Shown in pieces: positions 24,479 to 32,711 of a stretch of 45,709 nucleotides of DNA (position 1 is its first letter; every line of letters begins with the position of its first letter). Origin of the DNA: a virus. The notes beneath the pieces were generated by a model, which did no database searches, had not been told where the DNA came from, and saw only the letters and a program-made list of their open reading frames with translations. The stretch is from IMG/VR virus record IMGVR_UViG_3300023184_000218, positions 1 to 45,709 of that record. One strand, written 5' to 3'. The position numbers were made by a program, and so were the translations under genes.

Positions 24479-26197
24479 CTAGGTTAGCGAAAACTTATAG
24501 TTTCCACAATCCCATATCTTATAATAGCCCATTCCGTGCATTATGTTATCTACCGTATCGTCCTGGGAATATCCTTTTTCTACTAATTTCTTTTTAGTCC
24601 AATTTAATCTATTGGATCTTTTCCCGTCTATACACCAATAATATCCAGGATCTGTAATCTTAACTAGGGAAAACCCTGATTTATTATACGAGGTAGTTGT
24701 CCAATCAGGAGAGAATGATATATCGCAATATGTAACCAGTGAATTGCCGATGTTTTTTCTAAAATATGAAATAATTTTAGAAACCCCGCCTATCACTATA
24801 TTGCCTTTCTTTGTACAACTTCTTATTACCTCATATTCAAATTTAGTTTTACTTGATTCTATAAGTTTTCTAGTTTTAGAAAAACTCATTATTGACAATA
24901 ATTCATTCTCACTATATAAGCCTAATATTATACTAGCGGTAGAATAACCTTTTATGTGATTCTCAGTACAGAATTTTCTGTAATCCGATTGAGCTACATT
25001 AAGCACTGTACATTTTCTAGCATATGTTCTTTTAGTTGATATATTAAGGGTAGCAGAAATCATTGATTTAATGAGATCCTTTTTATAAGTCCAATCATCT
25101 TCCCATATATTGTATAGTTTAATGCCCTTAGATAATAGGTATTTGCTCTTTTCCTGGTGATATTCTTTAGTCTTATAAACTTCAGAATGCCAATATAGTC
25201 CATTAAATTCGAATGCAATCTTAGGCTCAGGTAAAAATATATCAGATTCTGAAAATTTAGAGGTTCCCCTAAATATTTCTCTATCATTTCTTTTTATATC
25301 TCCATCATATATGCTACTTATAAATTCGTGAAGTTCATCTTCCATTTTAGATCCTGCCATATTGGGAGGATTACATGAAGGACAGGGATTAATAGAATTT
25401 CTTAATTTATAGTTTATTGATACCGGGTGATTTGTGAATTCTTTATCACATACGGTACAAAGCAATTTGGATCTAATAGAATTATAAACTAATAGTTTTA
25501 TATTAAATTCATCTAGTTTTTCACCCAATTCATTTCGCTTTGTGGTGGAGGATGATGTTGCAACTTTCTCTGCAATATCTTTATTTTTCATTGCGTTAAT
25601 ATTACCATATTTAGCTTTATTAGTATTAGAAGCTTTTTCCCCCTGTATGAAATTTAAGCTTCCGTGTCTATCTATACATGTAGAGTTTCTTTTCTCTAGA
25701 ATTTCGCTATTTCTCAATGCATGCTCAGTACCATATTTTTCCAGCATTGTTGCTTTTATCGCAATTTTAGTATCTTCACATTTGAAATTATGATCTACAC
25801 CGTATTTGTTTAGCATGGTATTTTTGTATTTTTCTCTAGCAGAGGATCCTTCACCGAAGTAATTATTACCATATTTTTCATCTATAGTCTTTTTGAACGA
25901 TTCAACTTTCATTTTAGATCTACATTCTTTAACACCACAAGTTGGATGATAGCCATTAGAATATCTATAAAATATCCTGCTATTAATACAATATGGACAT
26001 TTAGCGATTTCTGTTACATTCTCTGTTAAATGCCAAAGTCTTCTTCCGATTTCGCATTCAGGTTCAAGATAGCTAGTTTTTTCTGTTATTTCTGATAGCA
26101 GACGTGAGTTATTTCTTATTATAGAGAAAATCCCATTAGCTGCAATCCCGTCTTTTTTACGTTTATTTAGTTCATTAATTATATCAGAAAGTATCAT
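24479..26197 (-). CDS. Homing endonuclease, Vsr-like nuclease fold with DNA-binding repeats
   Basis: 572 residues. A first zinc-finger-like region (CPYC at 67-70, HPTCGVKEC at 84-91) is followed by several short 'KYG' modules (EKYGNNYF, NKYGVDHNF, EKYGTEHA, AKYGNINA between 108 and 203), the arrays often seen in phage homing endonucleases. A second Cys pair set follows (CTVC 247-250, CPSC 272-275). The nuclease core has ESDIFLPEPKIAFEFNGLYW (317-336), with the Asp and Glu expected of the Vsr/very-short-patch fold, then LLSKGIKLYNIWEDDW. The C-terminal third is a further DNA-related domain. It has its own promoter and sits between the capsid operon and the internal-protein operon, typical of a mobile gene in a phage genome. 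Confidence 0.82.
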   Translation of the reverse strand: MILSDIINELNKRKKDGIAANGIFSIIRNNSRLLSEITEKTSYLEPECEIGRRLWHLTENVTEIAKCPYCINSRIFYRYSNGYHPTCGVKECRSKMKVESFKKTIDEKYGNNYFGEGSSAREKYKNTMLNKYGVDHNFKCEDTKIAIKATMLEKYGTEHALRNSEILEKRNSTCIDRHGSLNFIQGEKASNTNKAKYGNINAMKNKDIAEKVATSSSTTKRNELGEKLDEFNIKLLVYNSIRSKLLCTVCDKEFTNHPVSINYKLRNSINPCPSCNPPNMAGSKMEDELHEFISSIYDGDIKRNDREIFRGTSKFSESDIFLPEPKIAFEFNGLYWHSEVYKTKEYHQEKSKYLLSKGIKLYNIWEDDWTYKKDLIKSMISATLNISTKRTYARKCTVLNVAQSDYRKFCTENHIKGYSTASIILGLYSENELLSIMSFSKTRKLIESSKTKFEYEVIRSCTKKGNIVIGGVSKIISYFRKNIGNSLVTYCDISFSPDWTTTSYNKSGFSLVKITDPGYYWCIDGKRSNRLNWTKKKLVEKGYSQDDTVDNIMHGMGYYKIWDCGNYKFSLT

Positions 26198-26218
26198 GTC
26201 TCTATATATTGTTTATAT

Positions 26219-26226
26219 TATATATC
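26219..26226 (-). promoter_or_regulatory. Candidate phage late promoter, GATATATA
   Basis: The minus strand reads AATGATATATAATATAAAC, 22 bases before the endonuclease start and 10 bases beyond the capsid-operon terminator. Confidence 0.5.
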
Positions 26227-26235
26227 ATTATATGC

Positions 26236-26268
26236 AAAAAAAGTCCTAGTGTTTCCACCAGGACTTTT
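26236..26268 (-). terminator. Intrinsic terminator after the major capsid gene
   Basis: AAAAGTCCT pairs with AGGACTTTT (9 bp); inside, GTG/CAC add 3 bp around a TTTC loop after one A-C mismatch. A run of seven T follows on the minus strand. It lies 20 bases after the capsid gene stop. Confidence 0.87.
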
Positions 26269-26288
26269 ATTTATTGGGTTAGTTAAGA

Positions 26289-28004
26289 TTAAGCTAAACC
26301 GCCAGCAGGTACTTGTACAAAGAATGTTAAGTACATAGTTTCTGGTAAGAAACCAGCTTCTACTAAAGCGTATCTTGATTTAACTGCTATTTTAGGTGAC
26401 ATCGTACCTTCAGAGATAGTTTGGATACTTTCAGCCATCATGTAAGGCATAAATTTAATACCTGGTTCGTCGTCTCCTCCTTTTCTACCGACACAAACTC
26501 TTGTGTCATTGTAGCTCATGTTTTGATCAACATATACAGTCATACCAGCAAGAGAACCTACAGGGTATAATGTACCGTTGTTTTGAGTTAAAGTATTAGA
26601 GAATGGTGCGAAAGTGAACTGAGAGATATCTTGAAGTGCACTTGCAACTGCAGCGTTTGTAATGATGAAGTTAGCAGGACCTCTTCTACCTCTATTAGCT
26701 ACCACGTTAGCAGCTGCAAGAAGTCTAGAGAATAATCTTCTTTGTAAAGTTGATAAGTTCTCATATCCTCCTGATGCAGGACCTGCAGGGATTGCCATAG
26801 TTTTAGCAGTATCGTCTTTCTGTACGTAAGCTAATGTAGTACCCTGAGTACCGCCGATAATTAAGTTTAAGTTAAGGTTTTGAGCTTCGACGTTCAAAAA
26901 TTGTTGGTGATTAGACCATCCTAAAGCAAATGCTCTTGAAAGGATGTGCTTGTTGATTGCTTGAGAAACCTCGTTAACTAATGCGTTCTCGATCATTGAA
27001 ATAACGTCGATACCGAATTGTTTGTTAAGATCTTGAATTTGCTCAGTTGTAACTGATGCAGCAACTTGGAAAGTTTCAGCCTCTACGAATTTAGTGAAAG
27101 TTGAAAGACCCATTGAGTTGAAGTAAGTAGACTCAGCAACACCTCTTAACATTGGGTTGTAAGTTTTAGTACCATCAACATAAGGACCTTGATAAGCGTC
27201 AGTGTTGTTGAAGCCAGCACCAGAGTAACCTTGAATGTGATCTTCTAAAGCTTTAACTAATTGTGCAGTACCAGCTGTTGCAGAAGTATAAAATCCTGAT
27301 CCAGCACTTGCAGTAACTACTTGTGCAGGAGTACCGTTGAAGTAAGAAGCAACGTTAGAACCTGATGCGATACCAGTGATTTGGAAAATAGGGAAACCAT
27401 CAATTCTAGATAAACCTACGAAAGTTAAAAGTAAAGTGTTGCTAATAGAAGCAGTACCACCTACTGTGAATGTACCAGCAGTAGCACCAGTAACACCTGT
27501 TCCAGTTGCTGATTGGAAAGTAGGGAATTTGATCATTGAAGGAGCAGTAGCTAACTGATCAGCAGCTGAAGTAGCAGTAGCAGCAGCAACTTTACCACCT
27601 GCGTATACGTAGTCTAAGTAAGACAAGATACCAGTTGGACCTGACATAGGGATAACAGGAACGATGTCAAAACCTACAGTCTTCGCAGCTACTTGAATAG
27701 CTAATGGAAGTAATGAAGGGAATTTATCGCCTGAACCTTGCCAAGTGTTGTTATAAAAACCAGCGTTTGCGCCAGTTGAATAAGCACTACCGGGATATGA
27801 AGCACCTGGGAATGCTGGAGGAGCTACTGTACCCATACCGTTTACTACGCCTAATGAGTTGTATGCACCTGCAGATTCGTTTAATGAATGGTAATGACAA
27901 TATTTAGTCAACCACGTTTTTTTGTTTTCGTCTGTGATACCAGCCTTGCTCTCAATAAGAGGTGACCAGGTTTCATAGATTTCTTGTTCGTTAATCAATT
28001 TCAT
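26289..28004 (-). CDS. Major capsid protein, T4 gp23-like
   Basis: 571 residues (T4 gp23: 521). Recognisable gp23 features are VTTEQIQDLNKQFGIDVISM, ENALVNEVSQAINKHIL, NVVANRGRRGPANFIITNAA, and a C-terminal FMPYMMAESIQTISEGTMSP followed by IAVKSRYALVEAGF. A likely prohead-protease site is S-L-N-E43 then SAGAY, so the mature chain would be about 528 residues; T4 gp23 is cleaved after residue 65 in the same way. Codons look less AT-biased than in neighbouring genes (many GTA/GCA/ACC-type choices), as expected for a highly made protein. It follows the protease-scaffold gene by 25 bases and is closed by a strong terminator. Confidence 0.93.
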   Translation of the reverse strand: MKLINEQEIYETWSPLIESKAGITDENKKTWLTKYCHYHSLNESAGAYNSLGVVNGMGTVAPPAFPGASYPGSAYSTGANAGFYNNTWQGSGDKFPSLLPLAIQVAAKTVGFDIVPVIPMSGPTGILSYLDYVYAGGKVAAATATSAADQLATAPSMIKFPTFQSATGTGVTGATAGTFTVGGTASISNTLLLTFVGLSRIDGFPIFQITGIASGSNVASYFNGTPAQVVTASAGSGFYTSATAGTAQLVKALEDHIQGYSGAGFNNTDAYQGPYVDGTKTYNPMLRGVAESTYFNSMGLSTFTKFVEAETFQVAASVTTEQIQDLNKQFGIDVISMIENALVNEVSQAINKHILSRAFALGWSNHQQFLNVEAQNLNLNLIIGGTQGTTLAYVQKDDTAKTMAIPAGPASGGYENLSTLQRRLFSRLLAAANVVANRGRRGPANFIITNAAVASALQDISQFTFAPFSNTLTQNNGTLYPVGSLAGMTVYVDQNMSYNDTRVCVGRKGGDDEPGIKFMPYMMAESIQTISEGTMSPKIAVKSRYALVEAGFLPETMYLTFFVQVPAGGLA

Positions 28005-28029
28005 GATTTTAGTTGTTTTTTTTGTTTAT

Positions 28030-29292
28030 TTATCTTTTTGGAAATTTTTGCTCGAGTGCAGAAGCTATATAATTCATATAATCTGAAGAATAAGCTTGCG
28101 GTTTTGCAGTCTCGGCTACATTTTCGCTCTCATCAAGTTTTTGTACTCCAACTAGTTTAGCTCCAAGCTGACGTGTTGACCAGAAATTTTTGATCTGATA
28201 AGCGGTATCTAAATTATAGAAGTTTGACTGAGCAACAATTGATTGCTGATGTCCTTCAGATAAAGATTCCCATACCTGAGCATATTCTGCTGGCATTTGG
28301 TCAATAAACTTAAGACCTGTTTTAGAGGTGTCATCTGACTCGTTAAGAACTGTTTCGTTAGCCTTTTGTGTTTCGGCTGGGGTTTTTACTGCTTTAGCAG
28401 CTTCGTTGATATTTGAAGCGGTTTTTTGTGTCTTAACCGATTCTATTAATGAATCAATCTGCGAAGTTAAGTTCTCATAGTTTCCAGCAAAGCCAGATTC
28501 GTTAAGTCCTGCTTCTGCAGAAAGATTTACATTTTCTTTTAATGATGTGGTATTCCCTGCAGGCAATTTACTAGCAATTGATTCTGCGATATACTCACTA
28601 TAAGCAATACCTTTATTTAATTTCTCTGCAAGGTATTCTGAATATTCTAATCCTTTATTTACATTCTCTGCTAAATAATCAGAATATTCGATATTTTTAT
28701 TTAGATTTTCTGCAATATACTCGGTGTATTCTATTCCGTTGTTTAATTTTTCTGCAACGTACTCAGAGTAAGCAATACCTTTATCTAAGTTTTCCCCTAA
28801 GTATTCAGAATAAGCAATACCTTTATCTACGTTTTCTGCTAAGTACTCAGAATATTGAATATTTTGATCCAATTTTTCTGCTAGGTATTTAGAATACTCG
28901 ATGTTCTTATCTACACTTTCGGCTACATACTCAGAATAGGAAATAGACTTATCAACATTCTCTGCTAAGTATTTTGCATAAGAAATATTTTTGTCTAAAT
29001 TTTCTGCTAGATATTTACTATAGCTAATAGTGCTATCTAAGTTTTCTGCAAGATACTCGCCATACTTAATGGAATTCTCTAAGTTCTCAGCTAAATACTC
29101 TGCGTATTTTTCAAGCTTAGCAACTCTTTCTTCAAGAGCCTCATTAGCCTTACTTAAATCTTCAGATTCAGTTAGCGATGTTTTTTGGGTTTTAGCATCT
29201 GCGATAGCTGTTCTCATCGAATCCATTTCTTTTTTCAAGAAGATGGAATACTGATTAAGCTCCTCCGCAGTAACAAATTCATTGTTCTCCAT
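28030..29292 (-). CDS. Possible nested start: scaffold-only product
   Basis: In-frame ATG at 29292 (MENNEFVTAEELNQY) lies right at the boundary between protease and scaffold parts. It is preceded by the A-rich stretch AATAAAAATAAATCAGTCCTT, like other starts here, and by a GATATATA motif 69 bases upstream. Initiation here would give a 420-residue scaffold without protease, as lambda Nu3 is made from within the C gene. This is inference and needs protein data. Confidence 0.4.
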   Translation of the reverse strand: MENNEFVTAEELNQYSIFLKKEMDSMRTAIADAKTQKTSLTESEDLSKANEALEERVAKLEKYAEYLAENLENSIKYGEYLAENLDSTISYSKYLAENLDKNISYAKYLAENVDKSISYSEYVAESVDKNIEYSKYLAEKLDQNIQYSEYLAENVDKGIAYSEYLGENLDKGIAYSEYVAEKLNNGIEYTEYIAENLNKNIEYSDYLAENVNKGLEYSEYLAEKLNKGIAYSEYIAESIASKLPAGNTTSLKENVNLSAEAGLNESGFAGNYENLTSQIDSLIESVKTQKTASNINEAAKAVKTPAETQKANETVLNESDDTSKTGLKFIDQMPAEYAQVWESLSEGHQQSIVAQSNFYNLDTAYQIKNFWSTRQLGAKLVGVQKLDESENVAETAKPQAYSSDYMNYIASALEQKFPKR

Positions 29293-29994
29293 AAGGACTG
29301 ATTTATTTTTATTGTCTGTTTTATTCACGATTTTATTGAATTCTTCGTTATTTTCAACTTTATATATCTTCAATGAAGATTCTTTTTCGATACCTAAAGA
29401 TTCATTTAAGCATTCTAATGTATTTAATATGCTATTATTCTTTATATCTTGAAATTGTTGAGATGAAAATCCTTCGCTTTCATAAACTCTTTCAAGTTGA
29501 GCATCCTTAAATCCAGGATCTGCTACTAGATCATAGGTAAAGATTTTCTTGATTGACACCTTCTTGTCGTTGCCAACAGATCCAGCTGCTCTTGAAGAAA
29601 TAGAAAGCGGAACACTAGCATCTACTAGGTTCTTAGCTATTCTACCCGCTGGGGTATCGAGAAGCTTAACCTTAATTTTAAGGTCTCTGTTACCTTTGTC
29701 ATAGTTGAGGTCTGTGATCATGTGAGAGATGTTCTTAAGCGATACATCAAATTTCTCTGGGTGATCCAATTCACCGACTAATCTATTCTGAGCTATCTTA
29801 TCTTTTAGATAATCTAGGTGAGGTAGATATTCGCTCTCTTCATAAATTCTATTGTTGTTGTTTTCTTTACCGAAAACAGCAGCAATACCTTCTAGAACAT
29901 AATCGTCTGAATTAGACCTTTTAGCTTCTAGAACGGAATTCTGTCTTTCGAGAATGAATACCATATTCTCGTTTATTGATTGTAGTTGGGGCAT
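28030..29994 (-). CDS. Fused prohead protease (gp21-like) and scaffolding protein
   Basis: 654 residues. Residues ~25-175 are a T4 gp21-type serine protease: RLVGELDHPE (His78), LKNISHMI (His91), VPLSISSRAAGSV (Ser in SISSR, 131-134) and IKKIFTYDLVADPGF. Residues 235-480 are a helical scaffold-like region with 13 units of a 14-residue repeat. The C-terminal 170 residues are polar, ending SALEQKFPKR. In T4 these are separate proteins gp21 and gp22. Many (L/I)-x-Glu sites occur (SINE9, CLNE198, GLNE499, NINE531, VLNE552, and most repeats), as expected for a substrate of its own protease. The capsid gene follows directly. Confidence 0.85.
   Translation of the reverse strand: MPQLQSINENMVFILERQNSVLEAKRSNSDDYVLEGIAAVFGKENNNNRIYEESEYLPHLDYLKDKIAQNRLVGELDHPEKFDVSLKNISHMITDLNYDKGNRDLKIKVKLLDTPAGRIAKNLVDASVPLSISSRAAGSVGNDKKVSIKKIFTYDLVADPGFKDAQLERVYESEGFSSQQFQDIKNNSILNTLECLNESLGIEKESSLKIYKVENNEEFNKIVNKTDNKNKSVLMENNEFVTAEELNQYSIFLKKEMDSMRTAIADAKTQKTSLTESEDLSKANEALEERVAKLEKYAEYLAENLENSIKYGEYLAENLDSTISYSKYLAENLDKNISYAKYLAENVDKSISYSEYVAESVDKNIEYSKYLAEKLDQNIQYSEYLAENVDKGIAYSEYLGENLDKGIAYSEYVAEKLNNGIEYTEYIAENLNKNIEYSDYLAENVNKGLEYSEYLAEKLNKGIAYSEYIAESIASKLPAGNTTSLKENVNLSAEAGLNESGFAGNYENLTSQIDSLIESVKTQKTASNINEAAKAVKTPAETQKANETVLNESDDTSKTGLKFIDQMPAEYAQVWESLSEGHQQSIVAQSNFYNLDTAYQIKNFWSTRQLGAKLVGVQKLDESENVAETAKPQAYSSDYMNYIASALEQKFPKR
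28579..29106 (-). repeat. Tandem 42-bp coding repeat (13 units of 14 residues) in the scaffold
   Basis: Residues 297-472 of the protease-scaffold repeat the pattern Y-S-x-Y-L-A-E-N-[LV]-[DN]-x-x-I-x; the last unit is partial. Eleven of the thirteen units carry an (L/I)-x-Glu site (LAE, IAE or LGE); two have VAE instead. Units differ in codon choice, so this is a long-standing protein repeat. Confidence 0.93.
29361..29368 (-). promoter_or_regulatory. Possible internal late promoter, GATATATA, inside the protease-scaffold gene
   Basis: The minus strand reads AAGATATATAAAGTTG within the coding sequence near residue 210, 69 bases before the in-frame ATG at 29292. It matches the octamer found before other late genes but could be a chance match. 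Confidence 0.35.
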
Positions 29995-30022
29995 GTTTTT
30001 TATACTACTTTTTTATGTTTCT

Positions 30023-30030
30023 TATATATC
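30023..30030 (-). promoter_or_regulatory. Candidate phage late promoter, GATATATA
   Basis: The minus strand reads GTTGATATATAAGAAAC, 29 bases before the protease-scaffold start, in the 60-base gap after the 882-residue gene. Confidence 0.6.
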
Positions 30031-30054
30031 AACATGGAAAATCATTTTTTTTGA

Positions 30055-32703
30055 TTATTCATATTTTATTCTGTCTTTTGTTTGTTCAACAAATCTTTTA
30101 GCAAGTTCAAATGCCTCTCCATCTGTTATTCTGTACTTTCTAGATTTATCACCGAAAGGTGCATATTTGTTTCTGAATTTAACTTCTACGATATCACCCC
30201 GGTTATCTCTAAGCTCTTTAGCGAATGTTATAGTCTTCCAGTTTTCTATTTTTAATGCCTCCCTGTCTTTAGCGGTTAATATGGTATCGAATAGATTAAT
30301 CCCTCCCGTCATTGAAGTGTCTCTTACAACGGTAGAGCTCTTTCTGTCCTTGATGCTAACATCCTTAGGATTTACTGTTATATAATAGTCGTCTTTCTTA
30401 ACTTCAGGCTTTACTTCAGGCTCTTTCTCTTCATCCTTGTTTTTGTTATCATCTTCAGCATCCTGAACCTCGTCTTTTACTACCGGTTTAGATTCTTCTT
30501 TCTTTTCTACATATTTATAAAGACCTCTTTTGCTGTCTTCCAATTCTTCTTCTGTGTCAGGATCAATATCTACAGGATCTCCGTTTTTTGCCTTCCAATC
30601 TTTAGAGTCTAGTAAGAAGTTTGTGAAATCACCAGTCTCATATTTTCCTCTAAGTTCAGGATTTGCGTAATCTCTTTCAGTAACTATGTACATAGCTACT
30701 TCAAGTGGACCACTTTTTTGCTTTGTTGTAAGATCAATCATCTGAGATGGTTTAGCATCTGCATCTCCTGATCCTTCTACCGAATTTCCCTTAACAGTAG
30801 TATTAGGATCGCTTTCTTCTAATACAGAATACATCATCCTTTTGAAGTCTGAAAATTTAGTTATAACCTGGGATTCTAGTAAATCCGAGAAAGGCAGGGT
30901 TTTTAAGCTGTCCTGAACTCCCCCTTCCTCTTTTGGTTTTTCCTGCCCCTCTTTTTTTATTTTATCCCCTGTATCTTTTGATACAGTAACTCCAAACATT
31001 TTACCAATTTCTTCGTCGCTATAAGCTGATAATTTTTCTGTGCTTAATTTTTTACCTACCACGTTTAGTATATTATCCTCGGAATCGCTAAAGTGGAATT
31101 CATATTCTTCAGGAGCATCAGAATCAGATATTAATAATACAGGAGAAGCTTCTTTGTATTCACTTTCAAAAACTTCCCAATCACATGATCCTTGATAATT
31201 CTGTAAAGAGTTTAGCTCTTTCTTCAGTGATAACATTTCGAAATCAAGATCTTCATTATCTATAAATCCTCTCTCTATAACGTCACCGTTGTCAAAAGCA
31301 AGTAATGTGATATCGTATTCTGCTATCTGTTCCTGAACTGCCTTAGAGTTAATTTGGGTTAATATAAATATAGATTTTCCATTAACGTCTGCTACCTTGA
31401 CCAACTCCATAGTGGTTCTGGTCTCATTATTAAATAGAAAAGAAACTACTATACCCCACCCTCCTGCTGGTTGTGACCAACATATAGTAATAGGTACCCC
31501 GATCTTTATTGATTTAGGATCAAAAGATCCCTTAGCAAAGTCATCTACATTCCCGTATCTAGGTGCCTGTTTTCCACTATACCAATTCCAGGTTCTACCC
31601 ACTGCATCGATAGCTAGAAGTGCCCAGCATACTGGATTTGTCCATTCAGCTGCTTTAGCCATACTCCCCGCTGCTTTAACACCAGTAGCAAATCCTTTAA
31701 CCATGCCGAATGTTTTTGCTACCATCCCTGCTTTCTCCATATTTCCTAGGGTCTTCTGAAGTTTAGCACCCTCCATACCGGCCTTTCCTAATTTTCCCCA
31801 GAAAGAAACAGCTTTCATCGGGTTTACTGCGCTCCATAATCCTTTAATTCCTGAAGATGCTTTTTTCAAAAGACTAACTGATTTAGCTGCCTCTTCCGTC
31901 TGTTTACCTGTTCTTGCTAAAGTAATTGCCTTGAGTGTTCTTCTGAATAGAAAGGCTCCGCCTAAGTATCTAGCGCCTGTGTATATTGCAGTTGCTGCAA
32001 CTGCATAAGTTCCTAGCCTAATCCCATTATTTATAGCATCCTGGGCCAAACTAGGACCAGTAGCGTCTTCTGGAATGGGTCCTCCGATCTTTCTATCGAG
32101 AATCTCGAATAATCTAAATTTAGCACTAGGGTTTTCTATTTCAAGAGGAGCAACTTTATAGGCATCCAAAGTTTCCATTAGATTAGCGCCAGTCTCTTGA
32201 TCTTCTAAGCAAAGAAAAACAGCTTTAGGTTTACTTGGATTCTGTTCCTTTACAATATATTCGGTTTCTAATTTTCCGTCTGCTTCAAGTTTATTATATG
32301 AAAAGTGAAGTTTTGTAGTTTTTTCACCTATGGCTTTATCCCCTGCATCTGCTCCCTTATCTTCATATAAAGCATCAGTAGCAAATTCGCCAAACTTAGA
32401 TACTCTTCCTTGTTCTTGTGACTCGTTGATTTCTTTTAGTGCTTTCTGCATAGAATAACCGCTACCTCCTAGGGATTCTCTGATTATTTCTGCGATATCA
32501 CCGTACTTTGTCATATCCTCTGAATCAGCAACCCATTCTCCTGGATTTTTATCTAGCCATTTTTTAAAGTCTGAGGAGTAAGCCCACCACTGGAAGTCTT
32601 CTAATGATTGATTTGTTGCTCCGTCCATTTTCAACGGTATAGTAAACACGGGGAAATCATTTCCCCTTTCGTATTTACCATCTGTCGCTAATAATATTAT
32701 CAT
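30055..32703 (-). CDS. Large virion-type protein with Ala/Gly-rich hydrophobic centre
   Basis: 882 residues, no recognised family. Residues 1-220 are mixed polar, with an I-N-E94 site followed by Ser. Residues ~228-375 hold several Ala/Gly-rich helices (LGTYAVAATAIYTGARYLGG; FGMVKGFATGVKAAGSMAKA; WTNPVCWALLAIDAVGRTW), which could enter a membrane. A beta-rich domain follows (GGWGIVVSFLFNN; KSIFILTQINS; EYEFHFSDSEDNILNVVG). A Lys/Glu/Asp linker (~740-800) precedes a C-terminal domain ending AKRFVEQTKDRIKYE. Position between the nucleotidyltransferase and the protease-scaffold suggests a head-associated or DNA-ejection protein. That role is inferred only from composition and context. Confidence 0.65.
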   Translation of the reverse strand: MIILLATDGKYERGNDFPVFTIPLKMDGATNQSLEDFQWWAYSSDFKKWLDKNPGEWVADSEDMTKYGDIAEIIRESLGGSGYSMQKALKEINESQEQGRVSKFGEFATDALYEDKGADAGDKAIGEKTTKLHFSYNKLEADGKLETEYIVKEQNPSKPKAVFLCLEDQETGANLMETLDAYKVAPLEIENPSAKFRLFEILDRKIGGPIPEDATGPSLAQDAINNGIRLGTYAVAATAIYTGARYLGGAFLFRRTLKAITLARTGKQTEEAAKSVSLLKKASSGIKGLWSAVNPMKAVSFWGKLGKAGMEGAKLQKTLGNMEKAGMVAKTFGMVKGFATGVKAAGSMAKAAEWTNPVCWALLAIDAVGRTWNWYSGKQAPRYGNVDDFAKGSFDPKSIKIGVPITICWSQPAGGWGIVVSFLFNNETRTTMELVKVADVNGKSIFILTQINSKAVQEQIAEYDITLLAFDNGDVIERGFIDNEDLDFEMLSLKKELNSLQNYQGSCDWEVFESEYKEASPVLLISDSDAPEEYEFHFSDSEDNILNVVGKKLSTEKLSAYSDEEIGKMFGVTVSKDTGDKIKKEGQEKPKEEGGVQDSLKTLPFSDLLESQVITKFSDFKRMMYSVLEESDPNTTVKGNSVEGSGDADAKPSQMIDLTTKQKSGPLEVAMYIVTERDYANPELRGKYETGDFTNFLLDSKDWKAKNGDPVDIDPDTEEELEDSKRGLYKYVEKKEESKPVVKDEVQDAEDDNKNKDEEKEPEVKPEVKKDDYYITVNPKDVSIKDRKSSTVVRDTSMTGGINLFDTILTAKDREALKIENWKTITFAKELRDNRGDIVEVKFRNKYAPFGDKSRKYRITDGEAFELAKRFVEQTKDRIKYE

Positions 32704-32711
32704 TGTGTATG

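Noticed and set aside
28579-29106. Regular 42-base repeats that might be read as a CRISPR-like array
   Set aside because: The repeats are in frame, vary at codon third positions, have no spacers and lie wholly inside the protease-scaffold gene.
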